A stretch of DNA of 64,000 nt from Pseudomonas sp. SORT22 (GTDB taxonomy: Bacteria; Pseudomonadota; Gammaproteobacteria; Pseudomonadales; Pseudomonadaceae). Below the pieces are notes generated by a model, which made no database searches, was not told the DNA's origin, and was given only the letters and a program-made list of their open reading frames with translations. The stretch is taken from the NCBI RefSeq assembly GCF_018417635.1, contig NZ_CP071007.1, forward strand, positions 1,984,501 to 2,048,500, in the 5' to 3' direction. Positions 40,620-47,864 of this stretch are shown piece after piece; the stretch's first letter is position 1; each line of letters opens with the position of its first letter. Both the position numbers and the translations under genes were made by a program.

Positions 40620-41840
40620 ATGCCGCGAGCACTTGAGCTGGCTGCCTCGCAGCCCTGGCTGATGCTGCCCGACGCCCTGGACAACCTGTTGGCCATCTCT
40701 GATCGCATGGGCGATCCGGTGGCACTGGCGACCAAGCGCGGCGAGCGGCTGGAAGAAACCCGCAGTGTCAGCCTGCGCAACGGCGTGGCGGTGGTACCGG
40801 TCATAGGGCCGATCTTTCGCTACGCCAACTTGTTCACCGAGATCAGCGGCGCGACCAGTACTCAGGTCCTGGCCACCGATATCCAGCGCGCCTTGGATGA
40901 CCCGAAGGTCAAGGCCATTGTGCTCAACATCGACAGCCCTGGTGGCGTGGCGTCGGGCATCAACGAACTGGCCGAGATGATCTTTGCCGGTCGCTCCCGC
41001 AAACGCATCGTCGCGTACATCGGCGGCACGGGGGCGAGCGCAGGTTACTGGATCGCCTCGGCAGCCAGCGAAATCGTCATCGACGAGGCCAGTCTGGCGG
41101 GCAGCATCGGCGTCGTTGTCGAAGCGGTTGTCGAAAACGAGTCGGCCAGCGGCCGCAAGCGATACCAGATCGTCAGCCGCAACGCCCCGAACAAGCGCCT
41201 GGACCTCTCCACCGAGGAAGGGCGCAGCAAGCTCGGCGAGACCATCGACGCCCTGGGCGATGTCTTCGTGAGCAAGGTTGCCCGCAACCTGGGTGTCGAT
41301 GCCGAGACAGTCCCCGAGATGGGCGACCACGGCGGGTTGCGTGTCGGCGCTGATGCCGTCAAGCACGGCCTGGCCCATCGCGTGGGCTCGCTGGAAGCCC
41401 TGCTCACCGAACTGGCCAAACCGGCCATCACCTCCACAAGGATACACACCATGACCACCGTCAAGACCACGGCAGACCTGCGTGCGGCACTGGCTGCCGG
41501 TACCGACGTCAACACCATCGAGATTGCCCAGGCTGACCAGCCGGACACCGCCTCGATCCGTACCGAGGCTGCTACCGAAGAGCGCGAGCGGATCAAAGGC
41601 ATCAATGCGCTGGCCAGCAAGGGCTTCGAGAAGGAAATCGAGGCGGCCATCGATAACGGCAGCTCTGTTGAAGCGACCGCGCTGGTGATGTTCAAGGCCG
41701 CACAGGATCGCGGTATTTCGCTGGCAAGCATCAAGAGCGATGCCCAGGGCGTAACCGGCACCACCCCAACCGGCGACGGCAAGCAAGGCGAGCGCAAGGC
41801 CGCCGTCAGCGCCATTGTTTCAGGCGCCTCGCGCCGTTAA
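40620..41840 (+). CDS. Capsid maturation protease of S49 family (lambda GpC-like) with scaffold domain
   Basis: The 406-residue protein has an N-terminal S49/ClpP-like protease (about residues 1-260; LNIDSPGGVASG, catalytic Ser near 140 in GTGASAGYWIAS) and a C-terminal scaffold part (from about 278). As in lambda C/Nu3, the scaffold part has its own start (see 41451-41840). The protease processes scaffold and portal during capsid assembly. Confidence 0.9.
   Translation: MPRALELAASQPWLMLPDALDNLLAISDRMGDPVALATKRGERLEETRSVSLRNGVAVVPVIGPIFRYANLFTEISGATSTQVLATDIQRALDDPKVKAIVLNIDSPGGVASGINELAEMIFAGRSRKRIVAYIGGTGASAGYWIASAASEIVIDEASLAGSIGVVVEAVVENESASGRKRYQIVSRNAPNKRLDLSTEEGRSKLGETIDALGDVFVSKVARNLGVDAETVPEMGDHGGLRVGADAVKHGLAHRVGSLEALLTELAKPAITSTRIHTMTTVKTTADLRAALAAGTDVNTIEIAQADQPDTASIRTEAATEERERIKGINALASKGFEKEIEAAIDNGSSVEATALVMFKAAQDRGISLASIKSDAQGVTGTTPTGDGKQGERKAAVSAIVSGASRR
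41451..41840 (+). CDS. Nested capsid scaffold protein (Nu3-like)
   Basis: Within the protease gene, in the same frame, an ATG at 41451 follows AAGGATACACACC, a good ribosome-binding site. The 129-residue product would be the scaffold alone: helical, Ala- and Glu-rich (EERERIKGINALASKGFE). This mirrors lambda Nu3, which is made from an internal start of gene C. Independent translation is inferred. Confidence 0.7.
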   Translation: MTTVKTTADLRAALAAGTDVNTIEIAQADQPDTASIRTEAATEERERIKGINALASKGFEKEIEAAIDNGSSVEATALVMFKAAQDRGISLASIKSDAQGVTGTTPTGDGKQGERKAAVSAIVSGASRR

Positions 41841-41852
41841 CTGGAGACACCC

Positions 41853-42203
41853 ATGAGCAACCCCAAACGCACTACTTACCAGCCACGGCAGTTGTCTGCG
41901 GGCGACTTTCCCATCGCGATGGATACCGGTGTCATTGCTGCAGGCCAAACCTTGAGCTGTGGCGCCGTCCTGGGCCAGGTATCCGCCACCAAGGAATACC
42001 TGCTGTGCAAGGCCGCAGCCGATGATGGGTCGCAGGTGCCGACAGCGATCCTCGACCAGGACGTCGACACCACGGGTGGCGCCAAGAACGCCCCGATCCG
42101 CCTGACCGGCCAAGTGCTGGGCAGTCAACTCACTCTCGGCGAGGGCCTGACCCTGGCCGCCGCAAAGGTCGCCCTGCGACCTCTGTGCCTCTTCATTCGC
42201 TGA
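41853..42203 (+). CDS. Head decoration protein (lambda GpD-like)
   Basis: The 116-residue product matches the lambda D family in size, in the motifs GVIAAGQTLSCGAVLGQ and AILDQDVDTT, and in its position before the major capsid gene. Trimers of this protein sit on the three-fold axes and stabilise the full head. Confidence 0.88.
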   Translation: MSNPKRTTYQPRQLSAGDFPIAMDTGVIAAGQTLSCGAVLGQVSATKEYLLCKAAADDGSQVPTAILDQDVDTTGGAKNAPIRLTGQVLGSQLTLGEGLTLAAAKVALRPLCLFIR

Positions 42204-42214
42204 CCGGAGCCCCC

Positions 42215-43246
42215 ATGACCGATATTTTCGACACCCTGACCATGCTGGACGCGGTCGAGCAGATGACACTGCCGCGACGTTTCCTGATGAATACCTTTTT
42301 CAACGGCGCCAACCCGGTGACCTTCGGTACCGAAGCGGTGACCATCGATATCGTTAAAGGCCAACGCACGATGGCGCCGTTTGTTCACCCTTCGCTGCCA
42401 GGGAGTATCTCGCTGCGTACTGGCTTCAGCAGCGAAACTTATACCCCGCCGTACATTCAGCCGAAGCGTAAGACCCGCGCCGAACAGATCCTCAAGCGTG
42501 CTGCCGGTGACAACCCCTTTTCTGCCCGTACCCCTCTGGAACGTGCGGGTGAGCAACTGGGGCGTGACCTGGCCGAGCTGGACGATGAGATCACCCGTCG
42601 CGAAGAGTGGATGTGCGCTCAGGCGTTGAGCACCGGCCGGGTTCGTGTGGTTGGCGAGGGCGTGGATGACACCATCGACTTCCTGATGGAAGACAGCCAC
42701 AAGGTCACCCTGGCCACCGGCCGCTGGAACAGTTCGGACTCTGACCCCATCGGCAACCTGCGGCAGTGGAAGCGACAGATCGCCAAAGACTCCGGGCGCA
42801 CCGGCAACGTCGCGGTGCTCAGCGGTGAGGCTCAGGATGCGTTTCAAAGTAATGAAACCGTGTTGAAACAGCTCAATAGCCGCCGTGTAGATATGGGCTT
42901 GATCAAGCCTGAGCTGCTGCCCGACGGCGTGACTTACCTGGGCTACCTGAACGATCCGGGCATCGACCTGTATGTGTATGACGAGTGGTACCTGGACGAT
43001 GACGGGGACGAACAGCAGATGGTGCCTGCTGGTGGGTTGATTCTTGGCGCGACTTCAACGCGCAACGCGATGTTGTACGGCGCGATTCAGGACATCGACG
43101 CCATTGAGAGCGGCCTGGTGGAGGCGGTGCGCTTCCCGAAAAGTTGGGTCACCCCAGATCCGAGCGCACGTTGGTTGAAACTGCAGAGCGCCGCCCTGGC
43201 CGGCATGCTGGAACCCAACGCTTTCCTCTACGCGAAGGTGGTGTGA
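42215..43246 (+). CDS. Major capsid protein (lambda GpE-like)
   Basis: The 343-residue protein is the main shell subunit. Typical features of the family are FFNGANPVTFGTEAVTIDI, ISLRTGFSSETYTPPYIQPK and the late VEAVRFPKSWVTPDP. The ATG at 42215 has CCGGAG upstream. It follows the decoration gene by 11 bases. Confidence 0.92.
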   Translation: MTDIFDTLTMLDAVEQMTLPRRFLMNTFFNGANPVTFGTEAVTIDIVKGQRTMAPFVHPSLPGSISLRTGFSSETYTPPYIQPKRKTRAEQILKRAAGDNPFSARTPLERAGEQLGRDLAELDDEITRREEWMCAQALSTGRVRVVGEGVDDTIDFLMEDSHKVTLATGRWNSSDSDPIGNLRQWKRQIAKDSGRTGNVAVLSGEAQDAFQSNETVLKQLNSRRVDMGLIKPELLPDGVTYLGYLNDPGIDLYVYDEWYLDDDGDEQQMVPAGGLILGATSTRNAMLYGAIQDIDAIESGLVEAVRFPKSWVTPDPSARWLKLQSAALAGMLEPNAFLYAKVV

Positions 43247-43247
43247 C

Positions 43248-43430
43248 ATGGCGGCGAAAATCGAATACGTGGTGGTAGACGGTTGCGTTCAGGACGGCAG
43301 CAAGATCTACAAGAAGGGCGAAGCCTACGTGCCGCCGAACAAGGAGCTCCTTGAGCTGTTGCTCGATGAAGGCAAAATCGCGCCCCGCGGGAAGCTCCCC
43401 GCCAGGGACGAACAAGACGACGGTGAGTAA
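43248..43430 (+). CDS. Small hypothetical head protein
   Basis: A 60-residue acidic product, KIEYVVVDGCVQDGSKIYKK onwards, ending in DEQDDGE. Small proteins of this kind often follow the major capsid gene (FI position in lambda), but no similarity to FI can be claimed from sequence inspection. Confidence 0.6.
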   Translation: MAAKIEYVVVDGCVQDGSKIYKKGEAYVPPNKELLELLLDEGKIAPRGKLPARDEQDDGE

Positions 43431-43432
43431 CC

Positions 43433-43750
43433 ATGGCCTTCCGTGACCAAGTGGCAGCGATGGACACGCAGCTACTGGAGGTCCTGGGCGATGAGGCGAT
43501 GATCGAAGGGCGTGACGAGCCGGTGCCGGGTTTCTTCTCGGCACCTTGGTTGCAACCCAAGATCGGCCGCATCAACACCGGTGTGCGCGAGCCGGTCTTT
43601 GCAGTACGGATCGCAGAGGCGAACGGTATCAAGGAGGGGCAGCACCTGGTCTGCCTGCTCGCGCCTGAGGATGGCGGTGGACGCTATGTCATCAGCAAGC
43701 GGGAGCCGGACGGTACGGGCTGGATCAACCTGATATTGCGGGAGGTTTGA
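43433..43750 (+). CDS. Head-tail attachment protein (GpFII-like)
   Basis: A 105-residue product with PGFFSAPWLQPKIGRINTGV and the beta-rich ending WINLILREV. Size, motif region and place between capsid and GpZ suit the phage attachment family (lambda FII). It would seal the head and connect it to the tail. Confidence 0.65.
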   Translation: MAFRDQVAAMDTQLLEVLGDEAMIEGRDEPVPGFFSAPWLQPKIGRINTGVREPVFAVRIAEANGIKEGQHLVCLLAPEDGGGRYVISKREPDGTGWINLILREV

Positions 43751-44412
43751 TGAGCGTTGGCAGCTATCACAAGCAGTCGGCGAGCAGTGGCCTAATCAGT
43801 CTGCAGGCCGACCAGTCGGACCTGAAGGCGTTTGCCGACTTCGCTGCTTTAGTACCCAAGGCAGCCGCCGCCGCCCAGCGCCGGGCGATTAACAAAACCC
43901 TGCGCTGGTTGCGAACGCATGTCGCCCGGGCGGTCAGTCGGCAGGAGAAGATTGCGGTTGGTGCGGTCCGGCAGCGTCTGCGGGCCTACCCGGTAGGTAG
44001 CAACGGTCAGGGCAAGCTGTGGTTCGGTATCAACCCGATCGAGGCCAGCCGCGCTGGCCGACCTCGGCAAAGCCGGTCGGGCGTTTCGGTGGCGGGGCGC
44101 CGCTATGAGGGGGCGTTCTACCGGAGAGTGTATGGCGGTCAGCCAGACATCTGGATCCGCACGGCCAGCAAGCACTTCAAGGCCAGCGACTACCCCGACA
44201 GCGAAGTCTCTGGCGGTGGTGGTGCGAGTTCGGGTTGGATCAGTGAAAACGGCAGCCGCTACCCGCTGGCCAAAGCCAAGATATCCCTGGATGACGTGCG
44301 CCCATACTTCGAGCGCTGGACCAAGCAAGCGCATGAGCACCTGCTGAAAGTCCTTGAGCAGGAGCTGAACTTTGAACTGCAGAAGTACTTGCGAGGATCT
44401 GCCCGTGTCTGA
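43750..44412 (+). CDS. Minor tail protein Z (lambda GpZ-like)
   Basis: The 220-residue basic product has the GpZ pattern: AAAAAQRRAINKTLRWLRTH near residue 35, QEKIAVGAVRQRLR, and a C-terminal helix that ends EQELNFELQKYL. Z is a tail-completion protein at the head-proximal end. The start overlaps the preceding stop (TGATG). Confidence 0.83.
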   Translation: MSVGSYHKQSASSGLISLQADQSDLKAFADFAALVPKAAAAAQRRAINKTLRWLRTHVARAVSRQEKIAVGAVRQRLRAYPVGSNGQGKLWFGINPIEASRAGRPRQSRSGVSVAGRRYEGAFYRRVYGGQPDIWIRTASKHFKASDYPDSEVSGGGGASSGWISENGSRYPLAKAKISLDDVRPYFERWTKQAHEHLLKVLEQELNFELQKYLRGSARV

Positions 44413-44935
44413 GGATGAGTTCAACCTGGAGCTGTTTTATCAAGCCATTGAGGAACATATCGACCGGGCAATCCCTGGTTTGGCTTGTGTTTGCACTATG
44501 CCGCACATGAAGGAACGCATAGATCTGCCAGCGGCAGTGATCGAGTTGGCGGGTTTTGAGCCCGGCCTTGATCAAGGTACGGGGGAAACGGCGCTGATTG
44601 CCCGATTGGAAGTGCGCTTCATCGTCGCTGGTGAGGATGTGGAATGCCAGCAGAAAGCCGCCTTCGCGGCGGCGCAAATGGCGGTGCTACTGCGCACTCA
44701 ATCGTGGGGGCTGCCGGTCGACCAGGCCGAGTTCGTGAATTCGGCGCAGGATTGGACCCGACCCGAACTGGACAGTTACGCCGTGTGGGTCGTCGAGTGG
44801 ACGCAGGGCATCTACCTCGGCGAGGAAGAGTGGCCTTGGCCCAATCAGCCCCCCGGCAGTTTGCTGTGGGGTATCAGCCCAGACGGCGGCCCGATCTCCG
44901 AAGGTGACTACCAGCCCCCGGAGGCCATGACATGA
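44405..44935 (+). CDS. Probable tail terminator/completion protein
   Basis: A 176-residue product starting at a GTG with GAGGA upstream, overlapping the Z gene by eight bases. It has a helical N-terminus, a central VIELAGFEPGLDQGTGE/ALIARLEVRFIV beta part, and a conserved EWTQGIYLGEEEWPWP end. Its place between Z and the baseplate spike suits a tail terminator, but this is by position only. Confidence 0.55.
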   Translation: MSEDEFNLELFYQAIEEHIDRAIPGLACVCTMPHMKERIDLPAAVIELAGFEPGLDQGTGETALIARLEVRFIVAGEDVECQQKAAFAAAQMAVLLRTQSWGLPVDQAEFVNSAQDWTRPELDSYAVWVVEWTQGIYLGEEEWPWPNQPPGSLLWGISPDGGPISEGDYQPPEAMT

Positions 44936-45492
44936 GCTACGCGAGCGCAGCCCATGACCGTATGCTGGCGGGGCTGATCATTCCTTGCCGGGTGGTGGCG
45001 GTCGATTTGGCTGCCGCGATGGTCCGCGTGTCCGACGGTGCTGGATGGACCAGCGCCTGGGTCCGCTGGCACAGCCAAGCTGCTGGCAAGGCCCGGCACT
45101 GGCGTGCGCCAAGCCTGGACGAACAGGGCGCTTTGATCAGCCCGAGCGGTGAGCCAGCTCAGGGCACGTTCGTGCCGGGGTTGTACGGCAATGCCGGTGC
45201 CCAGCCAGACAACCGCGACCACGTCGAGGTGTGGCGTTTCGATGACGGTGGCTCGCTGGTCTACGACTGGCAGGCCAACAGCTACACCATCGAACTGCCG
45301 GGCGGGACCGCGACGGTCAAGGTTGGTGGCAGCACGGTGGTGGTGACGGACTCCGCGATCACCGCCAAGGCAGCGAGCATCACCCTGGAGGGCCAGGTGC
45401 AGGTCAACGGGCCTTTGCGCGTTACCGGCGACATCAACGGCGGCGGCAAGATCATCGATACCGGTGGCAACACGGCCAATCACAAACATTGA
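44932..45492 (+). CDS. Baseplate spike protein (P2 GpV-like)
   Basis: The 186-residue product is the membrane-piercing spike at the tail tip. It has an OB-like N-terminal domain (CRVVAVDLAAAMVRV), a beta-helix-like repetitive part and a C-terminal NHKH, matching the HxH iron-binding tip of P2 V. ATGA overlap with the previous gene. From here the tail genes are of P2 type. Confidence 0.87.
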   Translation: MSYASAAHDRMLAGLIIPCRVVAVDLAAAMVRVSDGAGWTSAWVRWHSQAAGKARHWRAPSLDEQGALISPSGEPAQGTFVPGLYGNAGAQPDNRDHVEVWRFDDGGSLVYDWQANSYTIELPGGTATVKVGGSTVVVTDSAITAKAASITLEGQVQVNGPLRVTGDINGGGKIIDTGGNTANHKH

Positions 45493-45502
45493 GTACTCAG
45501 TC

Positions 45503-45754
45503 ATGGCTGAAAAGATGACAGCGTCGGATTTTGAACTTGCTTGGATTTTAAGCCCGACCAGGCCAGATGATCTCGGTGGTCACCCCTTAACTGGACGGCG
45601 CAACGATGCGAAGACATTGGTGCGTCTTGTTCTGGTTGAGGGGGTCGCAATTACGGAAGTAGCGTACCGATACGGCCTTAGAGGATGCACAGTAAGCCGA
45701 TTGAAGGAATGCGTTAGCGAGGTAAGAAATCAAATTCTGGTACGTGTTGGCTGA
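45503..45754 (+). CDS. TrfB/KorA-like helix-turn-helix protein, moron gene
   Basis: An 83-residue product, MAEKMTASDFELAWILSPTR followed by VRLVLVEGVAITEVAYRYGL and CTVSRLKECVSEV, fits the TrfB/KorA type helix-turn-helix repressors. It is inserted between the spike and baseplate W genes, has lower GC than its neighbours, and is followed by its own terminator, the marks of a moron. A repressor role is inferred. Confidence 0.6.
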   Translation: MAEKMTASDFELAWILSPTRPDDLGGHPLTGRRNDAKTLVRLVLVEGVAITEVAYRYGLRGCTVSRLKECVSEVRNQILVRVG

Positions 45755-45793
45755 CGCTCTTCCATAGGAGCTGTTTATCGAAGTTTTTCAATG

Positions 45794-45814
45794 CCCGCTT
45801 TTTGCGGGTTTTTT
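45794..45814 (+). terminator. Terminator after the moron gene
   Basis: Stem CCCGC / GCGGG with a five-base loop and six T residues. It lies inside the tail gene cluster, so late transcription must read through it. Confidence 0.8.
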
Positions 45815-45829
45815 GTGCCTGGAGGCATC

Positions 45830-46048
45830 ATGGCCAAAGAAGTGAACAAGCAGCTAGATCCCCCGTTAGCCGTTCCACAAGCGGCAGCTCAGGTGTACCG
45901 CGACACGGTCTACACCTCCCGCGTGTTGATCCTGCCGGACGGCCGCACCCTGGCAGTGACCGGGGCGCTGGTGATCGCCGAGGCAGGCGACACCGTCGCA
46001 CAGGCCTATCTGGGCAAACACCCAGACCTGAAGCTGCAGCCGGAGTAA
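45830..46048 (+). CDS. Small hypothetical tail-cluster protein
   Basis: A 72-residue product (MAKEVNKQLDPPLAVPQAAA onwards, beta-rich middle TVYTSRVLILPDGRTLAV). TGGAGG precedes the ATG. Small proteins at this place between V and W are common in P2-like Pseudomonas tails; function unknown. Confidence 0.6.
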   Translation: MAKEVNKQLDPPLAVPQAAAQVYRDTVYTSRVLILPDGRTLAVTGALVIAEAGDTVAQAYLGKHPDLKLQPE

Positions 46049-46052
46049 CCCC

Positions 46053-46379
46053 ATGATCGGAATGGACCGCCGCCTGGGTCAGCCTCTTTCCGGTCTGGCG
46101 CATTTGCGGCAGTCCATAGAGGACATCCTGACCACCCCGCTGGGCAGCCGCCGTATGCGGCCGGAGTACGGCAGCCAGCTGCGCCGCTATGTCGATCTGC
46201 CGGTTAACGAAGGCTGGAAGAGCGCAGTGCAGGCGGAGGTGGCCCGGTCGCTTGGCCGCTGGGAGCCACGCCTGAAGCTGGAGCGGGTCAGGGTCACCGC
46301 CGTTGTCGGTGGCCAGATCACCCTGCAGCTGACCGGCCAGTATCTGGGCGAGAGCGCGATAGTTGAGGTAACGGCATGA
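46053..46379 (+). CDS. Baseplate wedge protein (P2 GpW / T4 gp25-like)
   Basis: The 108-residue product has the gp25-like fold signature: LAHLRQSIEDILTTPLGSRR, MRPEYGSQL and a final beta part. It forms the inner baseplate with J and I. It overlaps J by four bases (ATGA). Confidence 0.88.
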   Translation: MIGMDRRLGQPLSGLAHLRQSIEDILTTPLGSRRMRPEYGSQLRRYVDLPVNEGWKSAVQAEVARSLGRWEPRLKLERVRVTAVVGGQITLQLTGQYLGESAIVEVTA

Positions 46380-47257
46380 GCACCATCGAACTGACGGCGC
46401 TGCCCGCGCCGCAAGTGCTGGAGGATCTTGACTTTGAAGAGGTCTACCAGGCCGAGCTGGCAGTCTTTCGCCAGTTCATGGGCGATAACTGGTCGGCCCT
46501 TCTCGAAAGCGATCCGGTCACCAAGCTACTGGAGCTGGGAGCCTACCGGCGTCTGCAGGACCGGGCGCGGGTTAACGACGCGGCCAAGGCCTTGTTGCTG
46601 GCCTACGCCCAGGGCACTGACCTCGATCACCTGGCAGCCAACGTGCGGCTTAAGCGGTTGGTGGTTCAGGCCGAAGACTTGGCTGCTGTACCACCGGTAC
46701 CGGCTGTGCTTGAGGCGGACGATGCTCTACGGGAGCGGATCCAGCTGGTGTATGAAGGGTTGACCACGGCAGGGCCCCGCAACAGTTACATCCTGCATGC
46801 GCGCAACGCCTCGGGCCTGGTCGCTGATGCCACCGCCGAAAGCCCCACACCAGCAGTGGTAGTGGTCACGGTGTTGAGCCTGGAGGGAGAAGGCCAGGCC
46901 GGGCCAGAGCTGCTGGAGACGGTCCGCACCCGGCTCAGCGACGATGACGTGCGGCCGGTAGGTGATCGCCTGACGGTGCAGGGCGCCGAAATCCTGCGAT
47001 ACCGAATCGACGCTGTGGTGTACATGGCTGGCAGTGGCCCGGAGATCGAAGCCACGCTAGCCGAATGCCGCCGCCGACTCAAGGCATGGATCAACCCTCG
47101 GCGTCGCCTGGCGGTCGAGGTGGCCCGTTCGGGTGTGGACGCCCAGCTGCACATCGCCGGTGTCAGCCGGGTCGAGCTGATCAACTGGACGGACATTCGC
47201 CCGACCAAGTCGCAGGCGGCCTGGTGTGAGGACATCACCGTCAAGCGGGGTGGCTGA
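46376..47257 (+). CDS. Baseplate assembly protein J (P2 GpJ-like)
   Basis: The 293-residue baseplate wedge component has the J family motifs LLELGAYRRLQDRARVNDAA near residue 57, AYAQGTDLDHLA and a VARSGVDAQLHIAGVSRVEL ending. It is translationally coupled to W and followed at once by I. Confidence 0.9.
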   Translation: MSTIELTALPAPQVLEDLDFEEVYQAELAVFRQFMGDNWSALLESDPVTKLLELGAYRRLQDRARVNDAAKALLLAYAQGTDLDHLAANVRLKRLVVQAEDLAAVPPVPAVLEADDALRERIQLVYEGLTTAGPRNSYILHARNASGLVADATAESPTPAVVVVTVLSLEGEGQAGPELLETVRTRLSDDDVRPVGDRLTVQGAEILRYRIDAVVYMAGSGPEIEATLAECRRRLKAWINPRRRLAVEVARSGVDAQLHIAGVSRVELINWTDIRPTKSQAAWCEDITVKRGG

Positions 47258-47258
47258 G

Positions 47259-47864
47259 ATGAAAAGCCTGCTCCCCCTGAACAGTACCCAGCTTGAGCGA
47301 GCGATCGAGACGGCCACCGAGAATACCCCCGAGGTGCCGTTGCGGGTGTTGTACAACCCCGACACATGCCCGGCGCACCTGTTGCACCAGCTGGCCTGGG
47401 CCTGGTCCGTGGACCGCTGGGACGAGCAGTGGACGGAGGCGGTCAAGCGTTCGGTGATCCGCTCTGCGTTCTACGTGCATGCCCACAAGGGCACCATCGG
47501 TGCCTTGCGCAGGGTGGTCGAGCCGTTGGGCTACCTGATTGAAGTGCAGGAGTGGTGGGAGACCTTGCCACCGGGCGTGCCTGGCACCTTCGCGTTGCAG
47601 GTCGGCGTGCTCGATACCGGCATCACCGAGGAGATGTACCAGGAGCTGACCCGGTTGATCGATGACGCCAAGCCGGTCAGCCGCCACCTCACGGGGCTGG
47701 CAATCACCCTGGCCAGCACCGGCTACCTTCGCCTGCCGGGTTGTTTGTACGAAGGCGACGAAATCGACGTTTACCCGCCGACCTCCCGCGACATCGAGGT
47801 CATCGGCAGCTATGGCCCTGCAGGCCGCGAACACACTATTGAAACCCTGGACGTTTACCCATGA
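47259..47864 (+). CDS. Tail protein I (P2 GpI-like)
   Basis: The 201-residue product has the GpI pattern: a helical start, LLHQLAWAWSVDRWDEQW near residue 43, and KGTIGALRRVVEPLGY. It joins the baseplate to the tail fibres. The ATG at 47259 lies one base after the J stop. Confidence 0.88.
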   Translation: MKSLLPLNSTQLERAIETATENTPEVPLRVLYNPDTCPAHLLHQLAWAWSVDRWDEQWTEAVKRSVIRSAFYVHAHKGTIGALRRVVEPLGYLIEVQEWWETLPPGVPGTFALQVGVLDTGITEEMYQELTRLIDDAKPVSRHLTGLAITLASTGYLRLPGCLYEGDEIDVYPPTSRDIEVIGSYGPAGREHTIETLDVYP

